Counted from the first letter of the stretch, positions 26,200-64,000 are shown. The stretch: 64,000 nt of DNA from Branchiostoma floridae (GCF_000003815.2 NC_049980.1:26696508-26760507); one strand, 5' to 3'. Notes: generated by a model from the sequence alone, not told the origin. Numbers and translations: made by a program.

Positions 26200-26680
26200 T
26201 TTAGTCCATGTGATGGGAATGGTTATGAAACAGAAGTAATACAGGAAATCAGCAAAAAAACATACTGATTTCCAGTTAACCCAGGGCCTGTACGTGTGGC
26301 GTAAACTTATTATATGGCCAGTACAATTGAAATAAAGACTGACCAGGCCCGAGAGAATCCATAAAAATGTTTCAAATGTGGAAGTATCATCTTTGCCACG
26401 ATTGTTAACGTCACAGAAGAATCGATTTGATTTGATGTTTGTATTGCTATGCGAGTAAACAAACAATCATTGCCAGTGCCTAATATGTTGTCATTTCTAG
26501 AGGGTGACCAAATTTACATACTTCTCATCAAATAAAATCTACTACCAAAATGACGTATGTCGATGGTAAATATTGCTTTCTTTGTTTATTTTTTTCTCTT
26601 TCATCTCTGGTTCATCTTTCCGAAATTCACCCCTCCTCTTTTTAACTAGCTAATGACTTTCATACTTGAACTGGTATCCT
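26200..26680. pseudogene. Amylase-type intergenic spacer and 3' flank of a lost copy
   Basis: 26270-26460 matches the spacers near 43090-43290 and 55720-55920 (ATCGATTTGATTTGATG, CCACGATTGTT). 26500-26570 (GTGACCAAATTT...CTACTACCAAAATGACGT) matches DNA just past the stop codons of A (11725-11785) and B (31135-31190). An amylase 3' end should follow at about 26700, but exon 13 is absent and a DIRS-like element begins instead. Confidence 0.6.
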
Positions 26681-26980
26681 ATCGTTAATGTGAGAAAAAT
26701 TTCATTTTGTAATTTTTAATAATTGATCGCAAACTGTATCTGTCTTTGTTCGGCCCGTTTGCCCTTTGACCCGGAACACGTGAGAGTGACGTCACTCGAA
26801 GTTTGCTGGGCAGGCGGGTCGCACGGATCTTCTCTGTTCTCCCTTTTCATAGTTTCTGTTCTCTCGGATTTGCTCGTATGGAGTCTGATTTTGTGCAAGA
26901 GACGTCGGGACGTCACTGAGGAGCGTGTCGACTCCCAGTGAGAGGCCGTCCAGGTTCATACGGCCGCGGGAACTGCAAGT

Positions 26981-28175
26981 TTGAGCGACGAGAAGGTCCA
27001 TCGGATGAAGAGTTTCAAGCAGCAGCGGGGCAGCTCTCACGTTGAGGAGAAGTTGCGGTTTCCTGCGGGACAATCACAGCAAAGTTTCCGACCTGGTGCG
27101 AGCGGTCTGGTCGGACAGCATCTGACATTTGCGATCTCAGAAGTCCCGGGGTCAATCAAGGAACTGATCAAGGAAGTAGATAAAGCGCGGGACGAGTTGT
27201 TGGATCCACATACCAGCCGTGGGAAACAACCCAGGAGCAAGCGTTACGAGGATCGCGGCTCCGTTTCAAGTTTGTCGCAGTCAGACAGCACGGGGTAGGA
27301 TTTCATGAGAAAACCCGGGAGGCGCCAACGACGCAGGGGGTCGCGCGGGAAGAGTTGCAAGATGAAAGGGGAACGTGTCTCTTCAAAACTTTCCATATCA
27401 CGCCGGCGCTGTGATAGCTATGATTCGGGCACTTCGGGTATGTCTGATGATTCCCGCTCACGTTCTACTAAGCGCCGCCGACGCCGGGCAGGTAAGAGCG
27501 GTCGAATTCGTACTATTGATGATTCGGGCACCCGTCATGTCAAACTTGATTGGCCACAACCTATGGTGCACTTCTCAGGATATGGAAATAAAGGGGGCGT
27601 GGCTTGTGATCAGTTATCATTGCTAATGTTTGTGCGCGGCTTTCTGAAGAATGTTCTTTATTCGGACCGGGTTTCGGTTGACGCAGAGCATCAGTTAGTT
27701 CATCTGGCAGACCTTACGTTCGATGCTGTGAACTATGACTGGAAGTTGGTTCGGGAAGTCCACGCATCTTTACTATACGGGGTAGAGTATGGATCGCTCA
27801 CGTGGGGAAGCCGCGGCACCTTTGATGCCATCAGAGAGAGCCACTACCGGACACAAGCTGGCGCCGCTCGTGGCAACGTGTCCGACATCCGAGCACCACA
27901 TCCGAATCAGGATTGCCAGTACGAACCCCGGCCATTTGGCGGCTCCACAGACAGAACAAACCACAACTCCGGAGACCCCGCCCACCTCTCCCAGGGACTC
28001 GGTCCTTCACGCGAACTTTCACAAGATGATCAAGTTACATGAAGAGTTCGCGACACACGGTAATCTTCACAATTTTATCGGCGCACTTAGGCCAGTACTT
28101 GTGAAATCAAAGCTAAAAATATATACTTGGAGAACGTTACTCGAGAATTATGAACACAGACATACTAATAATTGA
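26981..28175 (+). pseudogene. gag-like region of the DIRS-like element
   Basis: Two consecutive open frames (26981-27298; 27305-28042) separated by a TAG, plus a shifted frame to 28175. The second has an Arg-rich, Ser-rich start, then LMFVRGFLKNVLYSD and LTWGSRGTFDAIRESHY, a pattern I associate with gag-like proteins of DIRS-type elements. The shifted frame ends with LKIYTWRTLLENYEH, the usual lead-in to the reverse transcriptase, which is then cut off. Confidence 0.6.
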
Positions 28176-28239
28176 TATTTGGAATTCGTAGTTTATAACA
28201 TATCAATATTCCGTCAGAGCTGTTTAATCCAACGTTAGT

Positions 28240-28680
28240 TTTGCAACATATGAATCACTACGTGACATTCAGTCTCTCATTGGTAGGCTCGACATTGTGC
28301 CACCTGGGCGGTTGTTTATATCTTGAATGTTGAAGCTATTGCGTTCATTACTGCGGAATCACCACAGTCTGCGGTTGTCACGGGACTTCCGATCGGGCTT
28401 TCTGTGGTGGCAAAGAGTCATGGACACATACAACGGTGTATCGATGATGGTTCCCGACATTTGTAGCTATCCGGACGAGTTGGTTATGACTGATGCTGGT
28501 GCCACGGGGTGCGGCAGATTTCGCGACTCGGGACAGTTCTTCACAGTTTGTTCCCAGACCACGTGTTGGAGAAGTTCGGATCAAAGATACGCTCGCTTGA
28601 GATGTTGATAATCCTTCTCGCGGCCAGGAAATGGGAGCCCGTTGGTTCGGACAGCGTATTTCTTTATACTGTGATAACAT
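28240..28680 (+). pseudogene. End of reverse transcriptase and RNase H region of the DIRS-like element
   Basis: Reads in pieces: SLRDIQSLIGRL, VPPGRLFIS then a TGA stop, LLKLLRSLLR, FLWWQRVMDTYNGVSM, ELVMTDAGATGCG, a frameshift, then FHSLFPDHVLEKFG-type sequence and LEMLIILLAARKWEP, ending at the CDN motif where the minisatellite starts. The W-W...YNG, TDA..GCG and CDN landmarks are those of RNase H in DIRS-like elements. At least one stop and one frameshift make it dead. Confidence 0.75.
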
Positions 28681-29740
28681 TTTTTTTGTTTACGTGTTGA
28701 AGTCGGACGTGATCGGGATCTGCAGCCGTGCTAGTTATACCGTGATAACCTGACCTGACGTGCGTTTACGTGTTGAAGACGGACGTGATCGTGATCTACA
28801 ACACTGTGCTAGTTATACCGTGATAACATGGCCTGATGTGTGTTTACGTGTTGATCTCGGACGTGATCGGGATCTACAAGACTGTGCTAATTATACTGTG
28901 ATAACATGGCCTGATGTGTGTTTACGTGTTGGACTCGAACGGGATCCGGATCTACAACCGACTGTGCTAGTTATACCGTGATAACCTGGCCTGACACGTG
29001 TTTATTTGTTGACCCCGGGCGTGAACGGGATCTACAACACTGTGCTAATTATACCGTGATAACCTGGCCTGACAATAGTGACATGTGTTCATGTGTTGAC
29101 CCCGGGCGTGAACGGGATCTACAACACTGTGCAAGTTATACCGTGATAACCTGGCCTGATATGTGTTTATGTGTTGACCCCGGGCGTGAACGGGATCCAC
29201 AACACTGTGCTAGGGAGCTGTACCGTGATAACCTGGCCTGACAATAGTGACATGTGTTCATGTGTTGACCCCGGGCGTGAACGGGATCTACAACACTGTG
29301 CTAGTTATACCGTGATAACCTGGCCTGACATGTGTTTATGTGTTGACCCCGGGCGTGAACGGGATCCACAACACTGTGATAGTTATAACGTGATAACCTG
29401 GCCTGACATGTGTTTATGCGTTGACCTCGGGCGTGAACGGGATCTGCAACACTGTGCTAGGGAGCTGTACCGTGATAACCTGGCCTGGCGTGTGTTTATG
29501 TGTTTACCTCGGGCGTGAACGGGATCTTCAACACTGTGATAGGGAGCTGTGTCATGATAACATGGCCTGACGTGTGTTTACGTGTTTAACTCGGACGTGA
29601 TCGGGATCGCGGCAACACTATGCAAGTTATACCGTGATTACATGGCCGGACATGTGTTTGTAAACCTGTGGAACTCGGATGTGATTTGAATCTGCAACAC
29701 TGTGCCAGGGAGCTGTGGCTGTTGGCAGCCACTTCTGCGT
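28665..29740 (+). repeat. Minisatellite, about 78-bp unit, 13 copies, derived from the RNase H coding region
   Basis: Units read TACCGTGATAACATGGCC ... GTGTTTACGTGTTGA ... GGACGTGATCGGGATC ... CAACACTGTGCTAG. There are 13 occurrences of the GATAAC (once GATTAC) block between 28668 and 29635, spaced about 72-90 bases. One unit spans the coding of Y-C-D-N-M-A to R-E-L, flanked by single-copy RNase H sequence on both sides. Some units carry a short AATAGTGACATGTGTTC-type insertion. Confidence 0.93.
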
Positions 29741-30022
29741 TCCAGGTTAATACCGCACATATTTAAGGCAGTCATAACCGACTTACAGATCACCTTCCCG
29801 ATGACATCATTCGGATTATCATTCTGAGCAGTTCGACTTCGGACTACAGTTGACATTCCGGTATTCCAGGAGAACTCCATCTTGGATTGCCCTTATCAAT
29901 AGAATAGTTTTTAAGGTTTGTTTATTCTGTTGTGTTTATGGACTATGCCAGCTCAAATTGAGCTTGGACTACTATGTGTTCAGTAGGATTTGAGAAACAA
30001 ACAGATACTTTCGATTTCATAC

Positions 30023-30340
30023 CGTTATGTTCGTTAACAGTCCATATCCACATCTAGCATCCAGTAGTGGTCCCCCCACTGGTTGAGTGGTGTGTAGCCG
30101 TACCCCTGAGAGCTGACTGTAGCCGCGTTGTTGGAGTTACTCGTAGTCCAGACCAGACGACTACCCTGTGCACTAAGGCCCTTTGGTCGGAGGGACGGAT
30201 TGAAATGAAGCAGGAAGGTGATTGATAGTTGATGGGAGCAATATAAACTATCGCTAAAACTATAATAAAGGGAGAAATATCTGTCAGCACAAGACCTTCC
30301 GAATGGAACTATTATATGCCCCATGAGAGACAAATTTTCG
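30023..30340 (-). pseudogene. Relic amylase exon 12 plus part of intron 11
   Basis: 30023-30165 is a clear copy of amylase exon 12 ([20 protein letters not shown]), but after MDC the codon is TAA, and the exon is two bases shorter than the 145 of the other copies. The donor GTATG remains. 30166-30340 matches intron 11 of gene A (CAATATAAACTATCGCT; TCTGTCAGCACAA). Exon 13 is missing on its 3' side and exon 11 on the other, so this is an orphan fragment of a fifth gene. Confidence 0.88.
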
Positions 30341-30354
30341 ATTGGGTTCAAGGG

Positions 30355-30545
30355 CTAAAGTGCGTGGGGTGTGGTTCTCCCCTTACACAGGACCTCCATT
30401 TAACGTCCTATCCGAGGGACGGCCCTAGCCGAAGCTAGGTACTCATTTGAACCTGAGGAAAGTGAGGAAAGTCGTGTAAAGTGCTTTTTTTCGATACCTC
30501 TCGGTCCTGAGTCAAACACGCTGCCGCTGCGCCACGCGACCTCAC
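30355..30545 (-). repeat. tRNA-derived SINE
   Basis: On the minus strand: GTCGCGTGGCGCAGCGGCAGCG (A box), then GAGAGGTATCGAA (decayed B box), then a body with CGGATAGGACGTTAAATGGA and GGAGAACCACACCCCACGCAC. The tRNA-like head is about 50 bases. The body phrase is familiar from invertebrate SINEs, though I cannot name the family. Confidence 0.65.
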
Positions 30546-31345
30546 TAACCTTGACCATTTTCAATGATACAAAGCGGCATTTGCTTTTATTATTTTATTA
30601 TCTCTCTAAATTACACGTGAGATGTAACAATATCTATCAACAATAGATGTTCCTCACGAACAAAGTTACCTTTGAAATTCCTGCTATCCTGTCATTAATG
30701 GTGCAAACTATTAACCTAGTTTGCATGATTTACGTATCATAACGTTGGTCGTTATTTGATTTAACGACAAAAATTATGAAAATCCATCCGCTTCTTCTTG
30801 ACTTGTCATGTTTCAACGTCTGCAACTACGACTGCATGCCCTTCTTGGTAGAAATGTTAGGCAAAGGTTAACATACTGCTTTTGCTTGCAAATATGCCTT
30901 TTTAGTTTGCTTATTTATTTGCACCTTATAACCACAACGCTTGTATTCTAATGTCATAAGATTTTGGGGAGGTCAATACAGTACCCTTTAGCTAGCTAGC
31001 TTCCCCTTATGTTTTATTTATCTATCTATCATCCTTTTATTATGCTATAATTTCTTGTCTGTATGTATGAGAAAAAATAAACAATCCTTGCGATACTACT
31101 TAACTCACCAACTATAATCATCAATGCTGTCACGGTGACCAAAATTTGTCTACCTCTTATCTAATAAAGTCCACTACCAAAATGATGTACGTCGAAGGTA
31201 TCAAGTTCCGTTTCTTGTTCTTATCGTCTCTCTTATCATTTCCATCTTCCTTCCTGCCTCTCTCCCTCCTACGGTTTTCACAAATAGATCTCATCCATAA
31301 AACATGTGACATAAGCAGAATAATCAGCAAAATTTCTAAGTAATC

Positions 31346-42340
<10,995 letters not shown>

Positions 42341-42762
42341 TTCTAACAGAAAGGAAAGAGAAGAGAAGAAACATGTTGCAAACATTATTCCACCGTATTG
42401 CAGGATAGGTACACATGCATACGTGGTAGTGTTCACAAAATTCACAATATACATTCTGCTAACGTCACTTGCTAACGGCACCCTTTTGTCCTCCTGAACA
42501 CACTCCGAAGGTTTTGCTACTAATATCTCTTCAACTATTCCAGTAACAATAATTGGAAACATTTTCTTAATCCCCCCTTCCCCAGCTACAACGTTTTTTT
42601 GGCATTGTTACGACTGTGAGAAAAGGTGCGACTGTATACGTAGCAAAACAAACACACGCGTCCGTCTCTCAACATTACACGCTATATCGACTATACCAAG
42701 CATTGAACTGAAGAGTACATACATAAAATATGAGACAACACTTTTAAGCAATCGGTACATAC

Positions 42763-42930
42763 CGAGGGGGGATGTCCCTGTCGGTGAACAAGAGAATTAA
42801 TGTGCTTCTGGAAACAATTCTCGACTTGAGAAAATCGAGAAAAGAATGTTCCGAAAAAAAGCTATATTTGTCATTTTGCCTATCACGTGATAAATCTGAC
42901 CAACCACGTAGCCTGAATCTGAATCCTAGC
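42763..42930 (-). promoter_or_regulatory. Conserved upstream block and putative non-coding first exon of gene B
   Basis: Same order as upstream of A: TGGTTGGTCAGATTTATCACGTGATAGGC, with perfect TATCACGTGATA at 42881-42892, then CCCTCG|GTATGTACCG, last exon base 42763. The acceptor before the start codon is about 420 bases downstream. Confidence 0.6.
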
Positions 42931-43226
42931 CCCTCCCGTGGGAATACCAAGATGGCTGTTTGGACTGTTCTGTCCCTGGGAGCGACCAACAAGTGCCTAA
43001 CATGTAACAGTACACGTGTCATCGTCTGACTCCATGTGGTGGGAATGGTTATGAAACGAAATCAATCCAGACGAGCAGCAACTAAACATACTGATATTAA
43101 GTTGACCCCGGGCCTGTTTAATTTCAAAATGGCCAGTACGACCTTATGAAATAATGACTCGCCAGGTCCGAGGGAATCTTGTGTTTACCACGATTGTTTA
43201 CGTCACATAATCGATTTGATTTGATG

Positions 43227-43228
<2 letters not shown>

Positions 43229-43271
<43 letters not shown>
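43229..43271. repeat. (TA)n microsatellite
   Basis: An uninterrupted TA run between GATGCC and TGCCAATAAACAAACGATC. The equivalent spacer near 55880 has only TGTATATGTGG, so the run expanded here. Confidence 0.95.
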
Positions 43272-43274
<3 letters not shown>

Positions 43275-43908
43275 AATAAACAAACGATCCTTGTTATCTT
43301 ACAATCAGTCCATGTTCTCATTACCTTTGTCAAGAAGGTTATGTTTTGGGTAGTGTTTGTTTGTATGTTTGTAGAAGACCAGCAAAACTCGAGAGCGCTT
43401 AAATGGATTGTATTGATATTCGATATGTCGGGAGGTCATGATGAGTCCTAGACAGAGAAGAATATTGATAGATATAAATTATGCAAAGTAATGACCTAAT
43501 TTGCATAATTTATGAGAAACGGCTATAATGTCATTCTGGTAAATGACCGGAGCTTCTTATAGCATTTGGAAGATTGTACAGGTGAACATCGTTGTTAATT
43601 ATGCAAATGAGGTTCTAATTTGCATAAATTATCAGAAAATGCGATAAAAGCCTTCTTTTTTAAACATAGATTGCGTACGTCTCTTGTTTGGTGGAGGAGA
43701 TGACCCCATAATATTGAGCGTGACCTAATGCGCGCATTTCTTATCAAATGAAATTCACTACCGAAATAACGTCTGTTGCATGTAAGAACGTACTATTTCT
43801 TTCTTCGGCTCCTTTCCTCTCTTTCCTCCCTCCCTACCTTCGGTTAAAACACAAAGATCTCATCCATAAAACAAGAGACAAAAACAGAATAACCAGCTGA
43901 GGTATTCA

Positions 43909-43914
43909 TTTATT
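43909..43914 (-). terminator. Polyadenylation signal of gene C
   Basis: Minus-strand AATAAA 12 bases past the stop codon, in the phrase CCAATTGGAAAATAAATG shared with gene D. Confidence 0.65.
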
Positions 43915-43926
43915 TTCCAATTGGTC

Positions 43927-52476
<8,550 letters not shown>

Positions 52477-53540
52477 TTCTAAAAGAAAGGAAAGACAAGA
52501 AAAGAAACATGTTACCAACATACTGCAGGATAGGTACACATTCCAAACTTATTGCTGTATCCATTCAAGCATGTCTTAAAAACATTTCTTTAAGACCTTT
52601 TGTTCGTGATATCTAACAAAAGCTACCGCAGAAAGTAGATGCTACAGTTATGATGATGGATGGTGTTGAGGAAAAAGCTTTAACAAAAAATGTAAGAACA
52701 AAAGAACAGGGACTCGGACGTTTCGAAAGATGAATTTTTCGCCCCAAGACAACTTGCCTGGTGTGGAAACGATTCGCAAAGATGTTAGGGCTGATTTGTG
52801 AGCCAAAAATTCTCCCGGTGGAATGTTATTCAGTTATTCATGATTTACCCCTATTCAGACGGGGGGGATGGCTTTTGAAACCTGCGCCAACTTTCATGTC
52901 GCATAATGCCAGAACGGCTTAATATAGAGCCACCAAATCTAGTAACCGTACTACAATTTAGCTAGCAACAATTTCACAAAGTTTGAAAAATGTGCCCTTT
53001 TCGCTAATTTCTGTTCCAATGTATTTTTCACGTTTATTTGCTATATCACTGCTATTTTCTGCTATACGCTTAGAACATTTGACCTTGACAATGTAAGGGT
53101 CAACGCCGTTTGTAGCTTTGTACAAACTTAAGTCTAAAACAACAGTTCGGTATCTCAAACTTGCATGAGAGCTTTTTTTCCGAATTTCTTTAAAATTTGT
53201 CACACATTTGCATAATCCATGCATGGTGATATTCATCTTTTGTAAGTTGCACACGTCACATGTGATAAGTATAAAATTCCTTAGGAATCATCCTTGCATC
53301 AATTATGCAAATGAGCATCTGTTAATGTTACAACTGCCCTTTGTTACATATGTATAACATGTATCGAATCTATGATATCAATGACTGTTCCTCTCTTCAT
53401 TGATTATAACTGTTACATAAAATACATTACATAATATGTTACATAATATAACCCTATCATTGAACGCCTTTGGTTTATGAGATTTCCTCACTAATTATAC
53501 AAATTAGATCATGATTATGCATCATGATATGGTTTAGCAT

Positions 53541-53676
53541 GGGTTAATGACCCGCCCCGAGGTGTATATGGTGTCATAACGCCTGGTCCTTTGCTATAAC
53601 CACCGAATAAAACCACCGATGTGAGCGAGATGTGTACACCGAGGAATAGGCGGGTCATTAACGTTATTATCATATA
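53541..53676. mobile_element. MITE, GGGTTAATGACCCGCC family, upstream of gene C
   Basis: GGGTTAATGACCCGCC at the left and GGCGGGTCATTAACGTTATTATCATATAG at the right are inverted. The interior GTGTATATGGTGTCATAACGCC is shared with 12530-12792. It lies in the putative intron between the non-coding exon and the start-codon exon of gene C. Confidence 0.75.
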
Positions 53677-53886
53677 GCCCACCCAAACTTGCAAACTCCT
53701 GTATGACGCATAGATCTCTTGGTACTATACGTGTGAAGTCCTTTGTCGAATTTTTGAAAATTCACATTTGTTCTTGGGTACATGCATATGTAAGGAGATT
53801 ACACATTGCATTTTGAAACCAAAAATTTCCACAGAAAATATTCGAAACATTGCAGGCTTTTTAGAACAACAAAACTCATTATCAAT

Positions 53887-54551
53887 NNNNNNNNNNNNNN
53901 NNNNNNNNNNNNNNNNNNNNNNNNNNNNNNNNNNNNNNNNNNNNNNNNNNNNNNNNNNNNNNNNNNNNNNNNNNNNNNNNNNNNNNNNNNNNNNNNNNNN
54001 NNNNNNNNNNNNNNNNNNNNNNNNNNNNNNNNNNNNNNNNNNNNNNNNNNNNNNNNNNNNNNNNNNNNNNNNNNNNNNNNNNNNNNNNNNNNNNNNNNNN
54101 NNNNNNNNNNNNNNNNNNNNNNNNNNNNNNNNNNNNNNNNNNNNNNNNNNNNNNNNNNNNNNNNNNNNNNNNNNNNNNNNNNNNNNNNNNNNNNNNNNNN
54201 NNNNNNNNNNNNNNNNNNNNNNNNNNNNNNNNNNNNNNNNNNNNNNNNNNNNNNNNNNNNNNNNNNNNNNNNNNNNNNNNNNNNNNNNNNNNNNNNNNNN
54301 NNNNNNNNNNNNNNNNNNNNNNNNNNNNNNNNNNNNNNNNNNNNNNNNNNNNNNNNNNNNNNNNNNNNNNNNNNNNNNNNNNNNNNNNNNNNNNNNNNNN
54401 NNNNNNNNNNNNNNNNNNNNNNNNNNNNNNNNNNNNNNNNNNNNNNNNNNNNNNNNNNNNNNNNNNNNNNNNNNNNNNNNNNNNNNNNNNNNNNNNNNNN
54501 NNNNNNNNNNNNNNNNNNNNNNNNNNNNNNNNNNNNNNNNNNNNNNNNNNN
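53887..54551. other. Assembly gap (665 N)
   Basis: A sized gap; content unknown. Sequence just after it looks like a retroelement 3' end, so the gap may hide its body. Confidence 0.95.
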
Positions 54552-54612
54552 ATGTTGGCCGATAGGGCTTACCAGTATAAATAAAGGTGAAATGAACTGA
54601 ACTGAACTGCAG
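54552..54612 (+). repeat. 3' end of a dispersed element with (AACTG)n tail
   Basis: GCCGATAGGGCTTACCAGTATAAATAAAGGTGAAATG followed by AACTGAACTGAACTG. It resembles the piece near 10885-10915 (CCCGATAGGGCATGAATGTACAATAAA). It fits a retroelement tail; the body lies in the gap. Confidence 0.5.
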
Positions 54613-55104
54613 GGACTATAGGGTAATCATATAAAGGGGAGGGCGGGTGCGTCGGATCAAGAAAAGTTTCCCTGACCCTCCCTTAGCTCAAGTTTTCCCC
54701 TGAACTGGTCCCCTCGCCACCCCCATGGCCACCTGCGATAAATTCCTTGCCCCTCCCCTTGTCTGACATCTTAACATTTTATCCAAAACTATTAAACGGT
54801 ACCGGTGCTGGAAAATGATTCTCGCCGACATTCACAAGAAAGTGTAAAAACAGTGAATTTCTTTAACTACTGCTTTCCGGGCAATCCACAAGCTAACTAT
54901 GGAGGCAATTGATCACACATACAAGATGTATAAACACCAGCATTGATGTTCCCATAATGCGTTGTTGCTTAAGTAAGAAAACAGTCCTACATCTGCTTGG
55001 AGTCATTCATGATGTGTAACAAGGACATACTAGACTAAGTATGTACCCAAATAAGGTTAAAGGTCATGGGCCCTTGTACCTATAGATATGACCATTTCTT
55101 TAAT

Positions 55105-55129
55105 ACCCGGGGTGGGGGGGGGGGGGGGT
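55105..55129. repeat. Poly-G tract
   Basis: GGGGTGGGGGGGGGGGGGGTGG in the spacer upstream of gene C. Similar G runs occur at about 3837-3849, 12817-12830 and 56797-56808. Confidence 0.85.
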
Positions 55130-55379
55130 GGCATAAAATCAAAGCCCTGCTGGCGAAGCTAGCACACTTTTTCAGTCAGTAGCTTAATACACTATGGGAA
55201 AATGATCAATGACTCGCACAAGCGTGGCCCTACAACAAAGTCAAACACAACTCCGCCTGCATGCTGAAAAAGAATATTAGTCTTACAGTGTTTGTATGAA
55301 TATCAACTATACCAAACATTAAAATGATCAGTACAGTATATAAAATATGAGGCAACACTTTTAAGCAATCGGTACATAC

Positions 55380-55540
55380 CGAGGGCGGATGTCCCTGTCC
55401 GTGAACTAGAAAATTAGATAAGAGTGGAAACAATTCTAACTTGAGAAAGTCAGTCGAAGAATGTTTGAGAAAATAAAACTGTGTCCTTTTGCCTATCGCG
55501 TGATAAATCTGACCAACCATGTAACATGAATTCTAGCCTC
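55380..55540 (-). promoter_or_regulatory. Conserved upstream block and putative non-coding first exon of gene C
   Basis: ATGGTTGGTCAGATTTATCACGCGATAGGC (palindrome changed by one base, 55494-55505), then GCCCTCG|GTATGTACCG with last exon base 55380. A minus-strand TTATATAAGG at about 55581-55590 is a TATA-like string not seen in A or B. The splice to exon 1 would span about 2.9 kb, including a MITE and the 665-base gap. Confidence 0.5.
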
Positions 55541-56086
55541 CTCGTGGGAATACCAAGATGGCTGTTTGGACAGCAAGGACCTTATATAACGTTCTTGTCG
55601 GGAGCGACCAACAGGTGCCTACACGTGTCATCGTCTGGCGTTTTTACTCCATGCGGTGGGAATGGTTATGAAACGAAATTAATCCAGACGAGCAGCAACT
55701 AAACATGCTGATTTTAAGTTGACCCCGGGGCTGTACATGTGGCTTAGTCTCATAATGGCCAGAATAAATGTGAAATAAAGACTGAATAGGCCCGAGGGAA
55801 TCAAAAAAGATGTTTCCTACGCTGAAGCATCATCTTTACCACGATTGTTTACGGCACATAATCGATTCGATTTGATGTCTGTATATGTGGGAATAAACAA
55901 GCGATCTTTGTTGTCATCTTACAGCCAGGCCATGTTCTCATTAGCCACGTTGAGGTTATTAATCAAGATCAAGTAAAGTCCACTACCGAAATGATGTATA
56001 TCGCAAGTATGAAATTCCTTCTTAATAGATAATTCTCATCCATAAAACATGCGACAGAAACAGAATATAATCAGCAGAGGTATTCG

Positions 56087-56092
56087 TTTATT
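56087..56092 (-). terminator. Polyadenylation signal of gene D
   Basis: Minus-strand AATAAA 12 bases past the stop, in the same context as in gene C. Confidence 0.65.
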
Positions 56093-56104
56093 TTCCAATT
56101 GGTC

Positions 56105-63504
<7,400 letters not shown>

Positions 63505-63534
63505 CTAATGAGGCATATTGATAGAGATTCAATA

Positions 63535-63633
63535 CTGTAAATGCAGAAATATTCGCGGTGGATTAATATTCGCGGTTTTCGCGGCGGCCGCTTCACCGCG
63601 AAATTAAATCCACCGCGAATATTTCGTCTGCTG
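63535..63633. mobile_element. MITE, CTGTAAATGCA family, 3'-truncated, intron 2 of gene D
   Basis: CTGTAAATGCAGAAATATTCGCGGTGGATTAATATTCGCGG, a short spacer with GCGGCCGC, then the inverse (CCGCGAAATTAAATCCACCGCGAATATTTC), ending without the terminal TGCATTTACAG. It lies about 30 bases upstream of the exon 3 acceptor. Confidence 0.8.
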
Positions 63634-64000
63634 GCGCCGCCTAAGGTGCCCCTTTTCCGCTCCATGTACATACTACTACTGTCTTTGCCACTGTACAATG
63701 AAATGTTTGACATACTTACTACGGTGAAGTCTTGACTGAAGACACACATGTAATTTTTTCATACGACCAACTGTATTACAGTACTGTACAGTATGTTCAC
63801 CATGATACAAAGGTCGTACTACTGTATACCATTACGTATTGAGAGGGTAGATACGGTTAGATCAGTAACAGTGGCTCACGCAAGAACAAGTCAAAAGCAT
63901 GGAAACTGTTCTATCCGTCTGTATAGGACCCTTACCGGGTAACCAGCAAGTGTTTTCCGACTGGCGGTTTGTAGAGGCGCCGGGTTTTACACGGCAGTTC

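Larger units (their letters stand above)
26710..29890 (+). mobile_element. Decayed DIRS-like (tyrosine-recombinase type) retrotransposon
   Basis: The plus strand carries gag-like frames (26981-28175) and a DIRS-type RNase H region (28240 onward), with the reverse transcriptase core missing between them and a minisatellite expanded inside the RNase H part. The RNase H sequence resumes after the array at about 29700 with CARELWLLAATSAFQVNTAHI-type coding, then decays. No recombinase or terminal repeats were identified, so both ends are approximate. It separates the two pieces of the relic amylase copy. Confidence 0.7.

Noticed and set aside
28665-29740. Array of similar units resembling a CRISPR array or a repeat protein
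   Set aside because: Contiguous units of variable length without unique spacers, in a eukaryotic genome, and derived from RNase H coding DNA. The open frame follows from the unit length being a multiple of three.
53768-54600. Long frames over the 665-base gap
   Set aside because: Almost entirely N; no information.

Overview
This is a eukaryotic chromosome window, most likely from a cephalochordate (amphioxus, Branchiostoma). The inference rests on short exons split by AT-rich introns, chordate-type chloride-dependent alpha-amylase genes with an extra C-terminal module, and dense small inverted-repeat elements of a type I associate with amphioxus. No database search was possible. Four runs of N (3193-3292, 19679-19778, 53887-54551, 61046-61145) mark assembly gaps.

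Layout: 1-2350 holds no recognisable gene. At 2351-8401 (minus) lies a zinc-dependent medium-chain dehydrogenase of the polyol/sorbitol dehydrogenase type, with one exon probably lost in the first gap. The rest is a head-to-tail tandem array of secreted alpha-amylase genes, all on the minus strand: gene A (11905-25164), gene B (31346-42340), gene C (43927-52476) and gene D (56105-63504, cut by the window end, exons 1-2 missing). A, B and C each resolve into 13 coding exons with matching phases and predicted products of 722, 725 and 726 residues. Between A and B is a relic of a fifth copy: amylase-type 3' flank near 26.5 kb and a mutated exon 12 at 30023-30165, separated by a decayed DIRS-like retrotransposon.

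How the genes work: exons 1-8 encode signal peptide, catalytic barrel and domain C; exon 9 is a linker; exons 10-13 encode a cysteine-containing C-terminal module not found in vertebrate pancreatic or salivary amylase. Exon structure and indels divide the cluster into A+B and C+D. Gene A has substitutions at normally fixed sites, including a chloride-ligand Asn to Thr. Gene D has a divergent exon 6 with an apparent one-base frameshift and has lost two cysteines together. Upstream of A, B and C a conserved block carries a TATCACGTGATA-type palindrome 114-123 bases before a conserved splice donor, and each start codon lies two bases after a strong splice acceptor, so each gene probably has a non-coding first exon.

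Introns and intergenic DNA hold many mobile elements: a pogo-like element nested in another inverted-repeat element, an aged hAT-type element with target duplication, a TIR element with a nested non-LTR fragment, several MITE families, tRNA-derived sequences, and minisatellites. One minisatellite arose inside the RNase H region of the DIRS-like element. Comparing paralogous introns supplies natural empty sites for several insertions.
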